Assembly: GCF_003574395.1 (NCBI RefSeq) | Contig: NZ_QMJY01000013.1 | Location: forward strand, 496,001-560,000 | Reading direction: 5' to 3' | Length of the DNA stretch: 64,000 nt | From: Tabrizicola thermarum | Lineage (GTDB): Bacteria; Pseudomonadota; Alphaproteobacteria; Rhodobacterales; Rhodobacteraceae | Part shown: positions 1 to 8,834 of the stretch, piece by piece | Numbering within the stretch: position 1 is the first letter of the stretch | How the letters are laid out: each line of letters opens with the position of its first letter | Made by a program: the position numbers and the translations under genes | Notes under the pieces: model-generated | The model's database searches: none | The model's input: the letters and a program-made list of their open reading frames with translations, nothing else | Told to the model about the DNA's origin: nothing

Positions 1-1
1 G

Positions 2-1714
2 AACGGTCCCTCGCCCGACTGGATGCAGGCCCGCCTCAAGGCCATCGGCCTGCGCCCCATCTCGGCGCTGGTGGATATCACCAACTACTTCACCTTCGGC
101 CTGAACCGCCCCCTCCACGTCTTCGACGCCGCGAAGGTGAAGGGCGACCTCCACATCCGCCCCGCCCGAGAAGGCGAGACGCTGCTGGCGCTCGACGGCA
201 AGACCTACACCCTGTCCCCCGGCCAGATGGTCATCGCCGACGATCACGGTCCCGAGTCTCTGGCCGGTATCATGGGCGGCGAGGCTTCGGGCTGCACCCC
301 GGAGACCACCGACGTCTTTCTGGAAAGCGCGTATTGGGACCCGATCACCATCGCCGCCACGGGCCGCGCGCTGAAGATCAACTCCGACGCCCGCTACCGC
401 TTCGAACGCGGCGTTGACCCGGCCTTCACCCTGCCCGGCCTCGAACTCGCCACGCAGATGATCCTCGACCTCTGCGGCGGCGAGGCCGGGGCCGTGGTGC
501 AGGACGGCGCGCCCCTCGACACGACGCGCAGCTACCGCCTCGACCCCGCCCGCGTGGTCAGCCTGGTGGGGATGGACATCCCCGAGGCCACCCAGCGCGC
601 CACCTTGGAAGCCCTCGGTTTCACCCTGAACGGCAACGAAGTGACCCCGCCCAGCTGGCGCCCCGACATCCTCGGCGACGCCGACCTGGTCGAGGAAGTC
701 GCCCGCATCGCCAGCCTGACGAAACTGCAAGGCGCGCCGATGGCCCGCACCCAGCCGGGCGTACCCCGCCCGATCCTGACGCCCCTGCAGGTCCGCGAAC
801 GCACAGCGCGGCGCACCATCGCGGCCTTGGGCTACAACGAGGCCGTCACCTACAGCTTCATCGACGCCAGATCCGCATCCCTCTTCGGCGGGGGAACCGA
901 TGACGTCCGCGTCGAAAACCCCATCTCCTCCGAGATGACGCACCTCCGCCCCGACCTCCTGCCGGGTCTGCTGGCCGCCGCCGCCCGCAACCAGGCGCGC
1001 GGCTTCATGGACCTCGCGCTCTTCGAGATCGGCCCCGTCTTCCACGGCGGCGAACCCGGGGACCAGCACCTGCAAGCCGCAGGCCTCCTCGTCGGCGCCA
1101 CAGCGCCCCGCGACCCGCACGGCTCGCGCCGGATGGTCGATGTCTTCGACGCCAAGGCCGATGCCGAGGCCGTCCTCTCTGCCCTCGGGGCCCCCGCCCG
1201 CGTCCAGATCACCCGCAAGGCGGCCCCCTGGTGGCACCCCGGCCGCTCCGGCGTGATCGGCCTCGGCCCCAATACGCTCGCCACCTTCGGCGAGATCCAC
1301 CCGCGCGTCTTGCAGGCGATGGACGTGAAGGGTCCCGCCGTCGCCTTCACGATCCTGATCGCCAACATCCCCGCGCCGAAGGTGAAAACCCCCACCCGCC
1401 CGGCACTGGCGATCAGCGACCTTCAGGCGGTGGAGCGGGACTTCGCCTTCGTCGTGGATGCCAAGGTCGAGGCCCTGACCGCCGTCAACGCGGCGCAAGG
1501 AGCGGACAAGGCGCTGATCGAAAGCGTCCGCGTCTTCGACCAGTTCACCGGCGACAAGGCCGAGGCGCAGATGGGGCCGGGCAAGAAGTCCATCGCCCTG
1601 ACCGTGCGACTGCAACCGCAGGACAAGACGCTCACCGAAGCCGAGATCGAGGCCGTCTCGGCGAAGATCATCGAGAAGGTCACCAAGGCCACCGGCGGCA
1701 CGCTGAGGGCTTGA
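2..1714 (+). CDS. pheT: Phenylalanine-tRNA ligase beta subunit, 3' part
   Basis: PheT charges tRNA-Phe with phenylalanine as part of the cytoplasmic alpha2beta2 synthetase. The frame is open from the window edge, so the N-terminal part (EMAP-like tRNA-binding domain) lies outside. Visible domains in order are the B3/B4 editing domain (from about SALVDITNY through YRFERGVDP), the B5 domain (YRLDPARVVSLVGMD to the end of the WRPDI segment), the catalytic-like core, and the C-terminal ferredoxin-fold anticodon-binding domain (from ERDFAFVVDAKVEAL to the end). pheS would be expected upstream, outside the window. The gene ends next to a long inverted repeat that it shares with a convergent gene. 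Identity is clear; only completeness is limited. Confidence 0.97.
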   Translation, partial: NGPSPDWMQARLKAIGLRPISALVDITNYFTFGLNRPLHVFDAAKVKGDLHIRPAREGETLLALDGKTYTLSPGQMVIADDHGPESLAGIMGGEASGCTPETTDVFLESAYWDPITIAATGRALKINSDARYRFERGVDPAFTLPGLELATQMILDLCGGEAGAVVQDGAPLDTTRSYRLDPARVVSLVGMDIPEATQRATLEALGFTLNGNEVTPPSWRPDILGDADLVEEVARIASLTKLQGAPMARTQPGVPRPILTPLQVRERTARRTIAALGYNEAVTYSFIDARSASLFGGGTDDVRVENPISSEMTHLRPDLLPGLLAAAARNQARGFMDLALFEIGPVFHGGEPGDQHLQAAGLLVGATAPRDPHGSRRMVDVFDAKADAEAVLSALGAPARVQITRKAAPWWHPGRSGVIGLGPNTLATFGEIHPRVLQAMDVKGPAVAFTILIANIPAPKVKTPTRPALAISDLQAVERDFAFVVDAKVEALTAVNAAQGADKALIESVRVFDQFTGDKAEAQMGPGKKSIALTVRLQPQDKTLTEAEIEAVSAKIIEKVTKATGGTLRA

Positions 1715-1722
1715 GCAGGACA

Positions 1723-1788
1723 CCCGCCCCGGACTTGATCCGGGGCCTCGTGAGGCGACCAGAGGCCCCGGATCAAGTCCGGGGCGGG
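1723..1788. repeat. 27-bp inverted repeat, likely bidirectional terminator
   Basis: Positions 1723-1749 and 1762-1788 are perfect reverse complements over 27 bp, separated by a 12-nt loop. The arm core CCCCGGACTTGATCCGGGG is itself nearly self-complementary. The element lies between the end of pheT (plus) and the end of the 223-aa gene (minus), so each convergent transcript would carry the hairpin. This type of GC-rich palindrome recurs in alphaproteobacterial intergenic DNA, so it may also be a dispersed REP-like repeat. No T-run follows in either direction. Confidence 0.8.
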
Positions 1789-1789
1789 G

Positions 1790-2461
1790 TCATCTCTTCG
1801 CCCGCCAGGTGTTCAGCCAGGCCCCGATCCGCCCGAAGACCCCCCGCGCCTCCTTCCGCGCGGATTCGACACGCTGCCCGGCCGCATCAATGGTCTCGCC
1901 CACTTCGGCCAGTGCCGGATCGACCATCCGCTCGCGGAACTGCAGCCACATCCGTCGGACCATGAACAACACGAAGGCCAGGAACGACAGGATGATGATG
2001 TTGACCCAGGGAATCAGCGTGACATCCGGCCCATCGACCTTGGTGATCGACACCGCATTGGGGAAGATCGAAAAGATCGGCAGCCGCCAGCCGTAATGCG
2101 TCACCGCCACCCATTGCCCCGGCGTGCGCGCGGCATTGGTCGCCTCGGCCTGCAAGGTGCTGGAATTCCACTTGAAATAGGGCGGCCAGAACCAGCCCGT
2201 ATCCTCGTTCCGGTAGGTCATCGTCTTGCCGTTCGCGAAGACCGCGTCGATATAGCGGATATCGCGCGAGGTGGTTGCCGTCTCCACTCCGGTGCCGGTG
2301 TCCTCGATCGCATAGAACATCCAGTTCCCGCCGATCTGGGTGATCCGGTTGTAGGTGTTGATGATCTGCACCACGTCGCGCTGCGGCAGGGTGTAATGCA
2401 GGAACAGCCCGACGATCAGCACCAGAAGGATGCGGATGCCCCATTTTATCTTGGTCCACAT
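1790..2461 (-). CDS. DUF1523-like membrane protein
   Basis: A 223-aa protein with an N-terminal membrane segment (about residues 7-25, GIRILLVLIVGLFLHYTLP), a central extracytoplasmic domain rich in Trp and Tyr (about 30-145), and a second membrane segment near 150-170 (WVNIIILSFLAFVLFMVRR). A charged amphipathic tail of about 50 residues follows. The pattern QRDVVQIINTYNRITQIGG, followed by a domain around WFWPPYFKWN, matches my memory of the DUF1523 family of Rhodobacteraceae; function is unknown. It is the last gene of the minus-strand block that begins at 10217, 12 nt downstream of the 92-aa gene. Its stop codon abuts the palindrome at 1723-1788. Confidence 0.75.
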   Translation of the reverse strand: MWTKIKWGIRILLVLIVGLFLHYTLPQRDVVQIINTYNRITQIGGNWMFYAIEDTGTGVETATTSRDIRYIDAVFANGKTMTYRNEDTGWFWPPYFKWNSSTLQAEATNAARTPGQWVAVTHYGWRLPIFSIFPNAVSITKVDGPDVTLIPWVNIIILSFLAFVLFMVRRMWLQFRERMVDPALAEVGETIDAAGQRVESARKEARGVFGRIGAWLNTWRAKR

Positions 2462-2473
2462 GCGCGCGTCCTT

Positions 2474-2752
2474 TCAGGTCCAGTTGACGAAATAGATCGT
2501 GGCCAGGAAGCCCACGGTCGGCAGGATGTAGATAAGCCACAGAAGCCGCCTTTTCAGCCCCTTGTCGTAATGCACCATCCCCGCCTCGATGAAGGCCCGG
2601 CGTTCCTCTGCCGTCAGCCCCTCGCGTGCGGGGTCGGTGTCCCATTCCTTCTCCAGCTTCTCGCGCCGGACCGACCGGGAATAGATCGAGGTCAGGAAAT
2701 AGGCGATGGTCAACCCGACATACATCAGGAACGCAAGCCGCAGCCACCCCAT
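2474..2752 (-). CDS. Small two-segment membrane protein (92 aa)
   Basis: The ATG at 2752 overlaps the stop of the upstream 449-aa gene as ATGA, which fixes the start; a longer in-frame extension upstream is rejected. The protein has an N-terminal hydrophobic helix (about 3-22, WLRLAFLMYVGLTIAYFLTS), a charged linker (KLEKEWDTDP...EERRAFIEAGMVHYDKGLKRRL), and a C-terminal hydrophobic helix (about 70-92). I do not recognise a family. Translational coupling with the 449-aa gene and the following membrane protein suggests these products form or sit on a membrane complex. This is inference from gene order only. Confidence 0.75.
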   Translation of the reverse strand: MGWLRLAFLMYVGLTIAYFLTSIYSRSVRREKLEKEWDTDPAREGLTAEERRAFIEAGMVHYDKGLKRRLLWLIYILPTVGFLATIYFVNWT

Positions 2753-4101
2753 CAGCGTCTTCCTCCCCAGGGTCCCACCACCGGGCGGGACGGTTTCGGC
2801 CCCTCGGCCATCTGCGGCCGGTGCAGCGCGTCCATGCTCGGCTCCGGCCCGAACAGAGCGGTCCGGGCGCCTTCCCTGTCCACCTGATACTCCCGCGCCA
2901 GGAAATCCGCCACATAGGTCTTCTTGCGCTCGCTCCACGTCGCATACTGGGCGTAGAACAGCTCCTTGTGGGTGATGAACATCTGCCGCACGTCCATCGG
3001 CGACAGTTCCGACAGCAGCATGTTCACCAGATCCCGCTCCGGCCCCTTGCCGCGCAGCGTGTAGAAATAGGCCGGATGCTCCGAGGTGATTTTCGGCCAG
3101 GGTCCCCCGGCCTCGACCCAGCGCAAGAGCGCCGCGAGCCCCAGGAACTCCTCGGGCAGCGCGGTCCCCAGCTTGTAGGCCACCTTCCGCAGCTCCGTCC
3201 GCCGCGCGTCGCCGACCTCGATCCCCAGCCGGTCCGCCGCATCGACGAGGATAAAGTCCATCTTCTGCCGCAGGATCGCCGCCGCATCCGTCCCCCGCGC
3301 CTGCACGATAGGCTCCACCAACCCATTCCGCTCCAGCCAGTCGGCGATCTGGTTGCGGTGCGTCAGGTCCATCACCTGCGCGATGGGCACATCGCCCAGG
3401 GACCGCCAGTCCAGCGAGGATATCGCCGCCGGATAGCGCACCCCCTGAAAGATGTAGATGCCGCCGAAATGGCTGGTCCAGAAATTCGGCTGCTGGAAGG
3501 TCATCGCGGGCAGGCTGATCGGCACCCGCGTCACGTCCCCCGTTTTCTTCGCCAGCCCGATCATCTCGGCGATCAGCAGATCATCGCGCCAGCCGTCGGG
3601 CTCGGCCCGGAACCGCTCGATCAGCTTCGCCAGCTTCCCCGCATCCGCCACATGCCCGCCGATCGTATCCGCCTCGACCGTCACCTGCCGGATATCGAAC
3701 AGCCTGGCCGGCGTGTCGAAGGCATAGACCGAGTTCTGCAACTCTCCACACACCGCATCCCGCGCGGTCAGCGCAAAAAGCTGCGCCTCGTTCTTCTCGA
3801 TGAACTGCGTCAGGATCCCGCGGCTGGTGGAGAACTTGATGTTCAGCAAAGGCGCATCCTTCTGCGCCGTGGTCAGGAGGATAAACTGCCGGTTCGCCCC
3901 GTTGGGGTTGAGGTAGAGGTGATCCCCCAGCTCATCCCCGATCTCCGGCGAATAGCCCGACAGGTCGATGTGGAAATCGGTCAGCTTCGTGGTCTTGCCG
4001 GTCAGATGCCTGAGCGCCCGGTTGTAGCGTTCGACAAGGGCGGGAGAGGAGACCTCGATCAGGTTCCCGAACATCAGCCCGCGCTGGATGAGGCGTTTCA
4101 T
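2752..4101 (-). CDS. DUF6638-like conserved protein of unknown function (449 aa)
   Basis: A long soluble protein starting MKRLIQRGLMFGNLIEVSSP, with no signal peptide and no membrane segment. The opening and the Arg/Gly/Pro-rich tail (ending GPWGGRR) resemble what I remember as DUF6638 of Rhodobacteraceae; that label is recalled, not searched. It contains no recognised catalytic motif. The start overlaps the stop of the Schlafen-type gene by 4 nt (4098-4101), and its stop overlaps the 92-aa gene by 4 nt. It is therefore translationally linked to a cassette that includes a AAA ATPase about 1.5 kb upstream. It could be a scaffold or client-recognition subunit of that cassette, but nothing in the sequence proves this. 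Confidence 0.7.
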   Translation of the reverse strand: MKRLIQRGLMFGNLIEVSSPALVERYNRALRHLTGKTTKLTDFHIDLSGYSPEIGDELGDHLYLNPNGANRQFILLTTAQKDAPLLNIKFSTSRGILTQFIEKNEAQLFALTARDAVCGELQNSVYAFDTPARLFDIRQVTVEADTIGGHVADAGKLAKLIERFRAEPDGWRDDLLIAEMIGLAKKTGDVTRVPISLPAMTFQQPNFWTSHFGGIYIFQGVRYPAAISSLDWRSLGDVPIAQVMDLTHRNQIADWLERNGLVEPIVQARGTDAAAILRQKMDFILVDAADRLGIEVGDARRTELRKVAYKLGTALPEEFLGLAALLRWVEAGGPWPKITSEHPAYFYTLRGKGPERDLVNMLLSELSPMDVRQMFITHKELFYAQYATWSERKKTYVADFLAREYQVDREGARTALFGPEPSMDALHRPQMAEGPKPSRPVVGPWGGRR

Positions 4102-5597
4102 TTGTTGTGTTGCTCCAGTTCATCCAGCCGTGCGGCAGCCCTGAAAACGGCGCTACGAAGGTTGGAGTTTTCACCTCCCTCCTGATAGATGTTTCGCAAA
4201 AGATCAAAGATCGGTTCGGTGGGCTCAAAGCCATCCGGCAGGCTGCGAATGCCGCGCACAATCTGGATGTCGTTGAATCTTTGGCGAATGTCGCCAACGG
4301 CGCCATCTTGCAAACTTCTGACGACATTGAGGATCGCGCCGCTGGGTTGTTCAAATGCGGATCGCCGACCCCGCAGACGCTCGAGGGCGTATTGCTTCGA
4401 GTTCCGATAGACTGCCGTCGTTTCATCAAGTGCAGAGATAGCAGTCTGGATATCTACACCCGCTAGATGGACGAAATAGAAAACCGGCAACCATTGCCTT
4501 TGCACTTTCGCTGATAAGCAGATGTATTGGAGTGGCTCTCGCACATCTTCATGGCCGAGGTAGGCAAATAGAACGGCATCTGCATCCAGCGCACGACCCT
4601 CGATCCGTTCCACCACTTTCTTCTCCGAGTCGATAGCCTGAACGTCACCAATAAGCCGCAAAGCTGGCGCCCCAGCCCTTTCTTCGAACTCTCCTTCTCG
4701 GATGAAGTTAAGCTGGTCAGCCAACGCACGGTCGATAACTATGCGCTTGGACCCAGCATCAAGTTCGCCCCTGTCAGTATCTACGATCAATGCCCGATCA
4801 GTACCGATTTCACTAAGTCGGGTCGCGCTTGCGAGCAAGGCCTGGGTCGCTGCCCGGTCACGCTCACGCAGCAACGCCAGCAGATCACCGAACTTGATTT
4901 TTCCGGACTGCCCTGGGTAGCGGAACAAGATCGACCCATCCTCTAGACCATCTGCATCTCTGCAAACGATTACCGGAGGGTTCAGATACTTTTCCACATA
5001 GATGACGCCGACTGCTAGGCCCGCGATCTCGATAACCTCCTTTGCGAATACAGGTGTGGGTGTCAGAAGGTTCTTCACCTTGTCGGCGATCCGAACAATG
5101 TCTGTGCCCTGAAAGGACGTGTCGGGCATTCCGACAACCCGGCAGTCAGCGTTCTGGACGCCAATGAACATAAAGCCTCCCCGATTGTTTGCCAAAGCGG
5201 CAATCGCTCGAACGATTGGTTCCATGCGTCGTGGATTGAATTCCGCCTTGCATTCTTGATCCGAAGTCTCGCCATCAGCGAGATACCATCCGTCGCCGCG
5301 TTGAATGAAGCGAGCAGTCGCCCTCTCAGCAAGTGTCGCCTCTCGCGCTGCCCCGCCTTCGATGACCACCCCGACCTCGGCGGGCGCGAAGTTGGCAATG
5401 AAGTCGTCCAAGTCCGCATCCGTCGCCGCAGGCACCTCGGATCCATAGGTCCCCGCTTTCACACCGGTAATGCGCCCAGAATTCACCGGGCGCTCCGGGC
5501 GGTTGAAGAAAAACTGGATGTCCCGATTCCGCATTCCCCGGCGCAGCATCGCCTTAATTAGACCGATCTCTTCATCCGTGATGCTTCTGCGAGTCAT
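4098..5597 (-). CDS. Schlafen/AlbA_2-type putative DNA- or RNA-binding protein
   Basis: A 499-aa protein. Residues 1-50 (DEEIGLIKAMLRRGMRNRDI then NRPERPVNSGRI) look like a small helix-turn-helix module. An AlbA_2 (Schlafen) domain follows at about 90-250: the ECKAEF motif near residue 114, the AALANNRGGFMFIGV motif near 137, and a closing strand DGSILFRYPGQSGKI. The C-terminal half is helical and unrecognised. AlbA_2 proteins include transcription regulators and defence or RNA-targeting factors, so the activity is open. Base composition is visibly lower in GC than neighbouring genes (about 52 percent in a 60-base sample at 4501-4560), which suggests horizontal insertion. It nevertheless overlaps the 449-aa gene by 4 nt and follows the AAA gene after 31 nt, so it is integrated in the transcription unit. 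Confidence 0.8.
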   Translation of the reverse strand: MTRRSITDEEIGLIKAMLRRGMRNRDIQFFFNRPERPVNSGRITGVKAGTYGSEVPAATDADLDDFIANFAPAEVGVVIEGGAAREATLAERATARFIQRGDGWYLADGETSDQECKAEFNPRRMEPIVRAIAALANNRGGFMFIGVQNADCRVVGMPDTSFQGTDIVRIADKVKNLLTPTPVFAKEVIEIAGLAVGVIYVEKYLNPPVIVCRDADGLEDGSILFRYPGQSGKIKFGDLLALLRERDRAATQALLASATRLSEIGTDRALIVDTDRGELDAGSKRIVIDRALADQLNFIREGEFEERAGAPALRLIGDVQAIDSEKKVVERIEGRALDADAVLFAYLGHEDVREPLQYICLSAKVQRQWLPVFYFVHLAGVDIQTAISALDETTAVYRNSKQYALERLRGRRSAFEQPSGAILNVVRSLQDGAVGDIRQRFNDIQIVRGIRSLPDGFEPTEPIFDLLRNIYQEGGENSNLRSAVFRAAARLDELEQHNK

Positions 5598-5628
5598 GAT
5601 ATCTTGGCAACTCCTAGAGTTTATTCAC

Positions 5629-7557
5629 TCACCCCTTCCCCTCCAGATACCGCCGCTTCGCCTCTTCCGTCCGGGCAAAGTCGCGCACCATCGCCTGAAT
5701 GGCCACTTCGTCCGACTTGTCGGCATAGCGGAACTCGCTGTCGGCGTAGCGGTTGATCTCCTGGATCACCATGTCCACGGTGATGGGCCGCATCAGCCCC
5801 CGGATCATCGCCAACTTCTCGTCATAGGGCTTGAAGAGGAACAGGTCCGGGTTCTCCATCCACTCATCCGGCAGCTCGAAGTCCATCGCGCGGACCTTCA
5901 CCGCATCGGTGATGTTCTTGATCGCGCGGCCCGTGAAGCGGTCATCCGCCTGCTGGATCGCCTTGAGGTAAGCACCGATCTTGGCCAGCGTATCCAGCGG
6001 CCCGATCTCCCTGGCCACCCGGTCCCAGACCTTCAACAGCCCCTCTTCATGCGGCTTCGAATGCCCCTCGAAACTCGCCGCCACCGCCCGCTTGATCTCC
6101 CGCGCCGCGAATAGCTCATGGTCGCCGACGGGAATGGAGTGGTTCTTCCCCAGCAGCAGCGAGAGGATGTCGATGTAATCCTCCTTCGTCTGCGGCCCAT
6201 CCACCAGAAACCGCGCCCCCGCCCGCTGGCGCAGGGCATCGTCCACGTTCTCCGGGAAGTTGCTGAACATCCCGAACGTGCAATTCCCCCGCACCACCGT
6301 CCCCGCCCCCGCAAAGGCCTGCATGAAGACCGCCGTCACCTCCTGCTGGCCGGCACTGGACTGCCGGTCCCCCCGCTTCCCCGCCACCTGGTCGATGTCG
6401 TCGATGGTCCCGAACCCGATCACACTCGGATCAAGCACCGCATCGATGAAGGCCTTCGCATTCTGCCCTGACTTGCCCTGATAGCTGTCGATCTGGTCGA
6501 TCGAGAAGTTCTGATACCGGAACGGATAGCCCGCCACCTTGCAGTAATCGTGCAGCAAGCCCGCCATCATCTGGATCAGCGTGGTCTTGCCCGTCCCCGG
6601 CTTACCATCCCCCATGAAGGTGAAGATGAACCCGCCCAGTTCCGCAAACGGGTTCAGACGGCGTTCGAAATCATAGGCCATCAGCATCTTCGCCAGCCGC
6701 AGGCTCTGATACTTGGCGATGTGGTTCCCCACAACCTCATGCGGCTTCTTGAAGGCCATGGCGATCATGCCGCCCTTCGCCGCCTTGGCCGGCTTGAACC
6801 CCGCGATGGTCAGCCCGTCGGTCTCCACCTTCCAAGACCCAGAGGTAAACACAGACACCCGAGCCCCATTCTCCGCCCGGATCTGCACCTTCTTCATCAG
6901 CGCCTCGGCAAAGGCCGACACCACCGCCACCAGCTTCACATCATCCGTGGCCAGCGCGCCGATGTCCTGATCCAGCTCCCACAACGCCCCCTGCAAGGCC
7001 AGAGGAGCGTTGTCTGTCAACACCTCTTCCACCTCGCCCAGTTCCACCGTCCCCGGCCCGACATGCGGCGCAATGAGATAGGCCAAAGCATTGGCAAAGG
7101 TGAACAGAACCACCAGCGCCTCACCCTGCAGCAGCTCCCCGAACTCCCCTCGTTTCGGCTCGGGAACCCGCCCCTCCAGGTTCGCCTTCTTCAACTCGGC
7201 GAGGCCCGACTGAGCCGAAAACGTCTCCCCCATCGCCAGCGCAATCGCGAGGCTACGGCGCAAGGCATTCAACACCGCTGCCTGCACCGGCGTCACCAGG
7301 CCATCGCCCAACCCCTCCACCCGCTCCGCCAGCCGCACCCCACCCGGCCGCGCCGTCGACCGCGTCGCCATCCCCGGCACGGTGGACCGGAACGTCGGCC
7401 GCGCCCCAACCCCCGGAGACCGCTCCGCCACCGGAGCCGCCACCAAAGCCTTCGCCAACCGCGGCGCATGGTCGAAGCCAAGGACCATCCCCAGGGCCGC
7501 TTCATACTGCGCCCGGATCGTCTCTTCCTTCAGCTCCATCGTGTCGCGCGTGTTCAT
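5629..7557 (-). CDS. AAA family ATPase (642 aa), uncharacterised
   Basis: The start at 7557 is preceded by GGAGGG at good spacing; a second ATG at 7539 is possible. The N-terminal half (1-270) is unrecognised, with a low-complexity Ala/Pro/Arg stretch near 40-70. The AAA core lies in the second half: Walker A GKPGTGKTT near residue 322, Walker B VIGFGTIDDID near 385, a sensor-like FSNFPEN near 434, and an arginine-finger-like RQRAGARF near 444, followed by a helical lid. These motifs indicate an oligomeric ring ATPase that remodels a protein or membrane target. It is the only obvious enzyme of the block and sits between the 379-aa unknown and the Schlafen-type gene. A terminator-like element lies just upstream, so it may head its own transcript. 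Confidence 0.85.
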   Translation of the reverse strand: MNTRDTMELKEETIRAQYEAALGMVLGFDHAPRLAKALVAAPVAERSPGVGARPTFRSTVPGMATRSTARPGGVRLAERVEGLGDGLVTPVQAAVLNALRRSLAIALAMGETFSAQSGLAELKKANLEGRVPEPKRGEFGELLQGEALVVLFTFANALAYLIAPHVGPGTVELGEVEEVLTDNAPLALQGALWELDQDIGALATDDVKLVAVVSAFAEALMKKVQIRAENGARVSVFTSGSWKVETDGLTIAGFKPAKAAKGGMIAMAFKKPHEVVGNHIAKYQSLRLAKMLMAYDFERRLNPFAELGGFIFTFMGDGKPGTGKTTLIQMMAGLLHDYCKVAGYPFRYQNFSIDQIDSYQGKSGQNAKAFIDAVLDPSVIGFGTIDDIDQVAGKRGDRQSSAGQQEVTAVFMQAFAGAGTVVRGNCTFGMFSNFPENVDDALRQRAGARFLVDGPQTKEDYIDILSLLLGKNHSIPVGDHELFAAREIKRAVAASFEGHSKPHEEGLLKVWDRVAREIGPLDTLAKIGAYLKAIQQADDRFTGRAIKNITDAVKVRAMDFELPDEWMENPDLFLFKPYDEKLAMIRGLMRPITVDMVIQEINRYADSEFRYADKSDEVAIQAMVRDFARTEEAKRRYLEGKG

Positions 7558-7603
7558 GCGAACCCTCCAACCGCAGTCCCGACTCCACCGTTCGCCTCCG
7601 GCG

Positions 7604-7681
7604 GGAGTATTTGGAAAAAGAGCAAACCTGGCCTGATTTGCTCTTTTCAGAAATACTCCGGGGTCCGGGGCAGCGCCCCGG
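7604..7681. terminator. Terminator-like hairpins with GAGTATTT boxes
   Basis: Two structures lie between the 379-aa gene and the AAA gene. Arms 7604-7626 and 7637-7659 pair at 20 of 23 positions around a 10-nt loop, and each arm carries a GGAGTATTT box followed by an AAAAGAGC-type sequence. Immediately beside it, 7665-7671 and 7675-7681 form a 7-bp GC-rich stem (CCGGGGC/GCCCCGG). Read on the minus strand, the order is GC stem, then GGAGTATTTCTGAAAAGAGC, which matches the order seen at 10367-10410 after panC. I infer a transcription terminator for the 379-aa gene. Confidence 0.65.
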
Positions 7682-7694
7682 GGCCAACCCAGGA

Positions 7695-8834
7695 TCACAA
7701 CGTCGGAATAAGCCGCCCCCCGGCCCCCACGACGAATTTCCGATAGCCCCGCAGCCCCGCCGGGTCCTGCTCCACCAGCACCTGATAGGGCCTTTCCGGC
7801 AGGATGATCATCCGGTCCTGCCGCGTGGCCCCGAGTTCCGCCCCCGCCACCGGGTCCAGCCTGTAGACCTGCCGGACCGCGGTCGAGAACCACCCGTCCT
7901 TCACCTCTTCCTCACGGTCCGAGATCAGGTCCTCCACCGTCCAGACCAGCGCCCAATCCTCGCCCTCGGGCGCCTTCGCCCCCTCCAGCACCTTCGAGAT
8001 CGGCCCCGATTGCAGCGTGAAACTCGCCGAATACATCGGCCCCAGGATGATCCGCCGCAGCCGCCTGGGGTGCAGCCCCTCGAAATCCTTGTCGAACCCG
8101 GTGGCAATCGTCAGCAGCTTCAGCCCTCCCACCGACTGTGCCATCAGCGCCTGCTGCACCTGCGGCCAGCGGTAGGCATCGGTCGGCAAGGGCCGCTTGC
8201 CGCTGTCCTCAAGGTCCATCAGATAAACCACAGGCAGGTTGCTCTGGGTATCCCAGACCGCCCAATGCACCAGGAAATGCCGCCGCGCGCCGCCCGGATG
8301 GCTGACATCCTCGATCCACTGCGCATCCGGGTCGTTCCGCGCCCAGAAGATGCCGCCAGCCAACAGCGCCTCGTAGTAATACCGCTGCGACAGCGCGAAT
8401 TGCAGCGCGGTCGGGATCGTCAGGTCCCCCACGATCTGCCGCACCATCCGGTCCTTGAGTTCCACCTCCGAGGGCATGCCCGCCAGATGCTTCTCCGCCT
8501 GCTGCGCATCGACAGCCATGGTCATCAGCTCCTGAGCCACCGGAAACCCGCTCTCATGCCGGTCGATGGTCAGGCGCGGAGCCGTCTCGCCCCGCCCCGT
8601 CATCAGATACTTGTTCGACAGCGCCCGGAACGTCCCCGCCACCGCCGCCAGATACCGCCCCAGCACCCTGGCCTCGGTCCGCGAAAGCCGCCCCTCCGCC
8701 TCCACCTCAGCCGCCACCCGGCCCAGATGCCCGGTGATCCGGTCGAACTTGGCAAAATACCGCCGCGCGACGAGCGTGTCGTACAGTTCGTGATGGTCCG
8801 AAGTTAGGACGTCCTTGACGGAGGGGTCAGGCAT
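7695..8834 (-). CDS. Conserved hypothetical protein (379 aa)
   Basis: The ATG at 8834 (MPDPSVKDVLTSDHHELYDT) overlaps the end of the 107-aa gene by 8 nt; an in-frame TTG 24 nt further upstream is a weaker start. The protein is soluble, with no signal peptide, no membrane segment and no motif I recognise. Segments such as RRHFLVHWAVWDTQSNLPVV and GPMYSASFTLQSGPI suggest a mixed alpha/beta fold in the second half. It follows the coiled-coil and small membrane genes and precedes the AAA ATPase, separated from the latter by terminator-like hairpins. Function is unknown. Confidence 0.7.
   Translation of the reverse strand: MPDPSVKDVLTSDHHELYDTLVARRYFAKFDRITGHLGRVAAEVEAEGRLSRTEARVLGRYLAAVAGTFRALSNKYLMTGRGETAPRLTIDRHESGFPVAQELMTMAVDAQQAEKHLAGMPSEVELKDRMVRQIVGDLTIPTALQFALSQRYYYEALLAGGIFWARNDPDAQWIEDVSHPGGARRHFLVHWAVWDTQSNLPVVYLMDLEDSGKRPLPTDAYRWPQVQQALMAQSVGGLKLLTIATGFDKDFEGLHPRRLRRIILGPMYSASFTLQSGPISKVLEGAKAPEGEDWALVWTVEDLISDREEEVKDGWFSTAVRQVYRLDPVAGAELGATRQDRMIILPERPYQVLVEQDPAGLRGYRKFVVGAGGRLIPTL

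Noticed and set aside
2626-4185. Long plus-strand open frame opposite the 449-aa gene
   Set aside because: Composition is that of an antisense shadow in high-GC DNA; the minus-strand genes have overlaps and conserved order.
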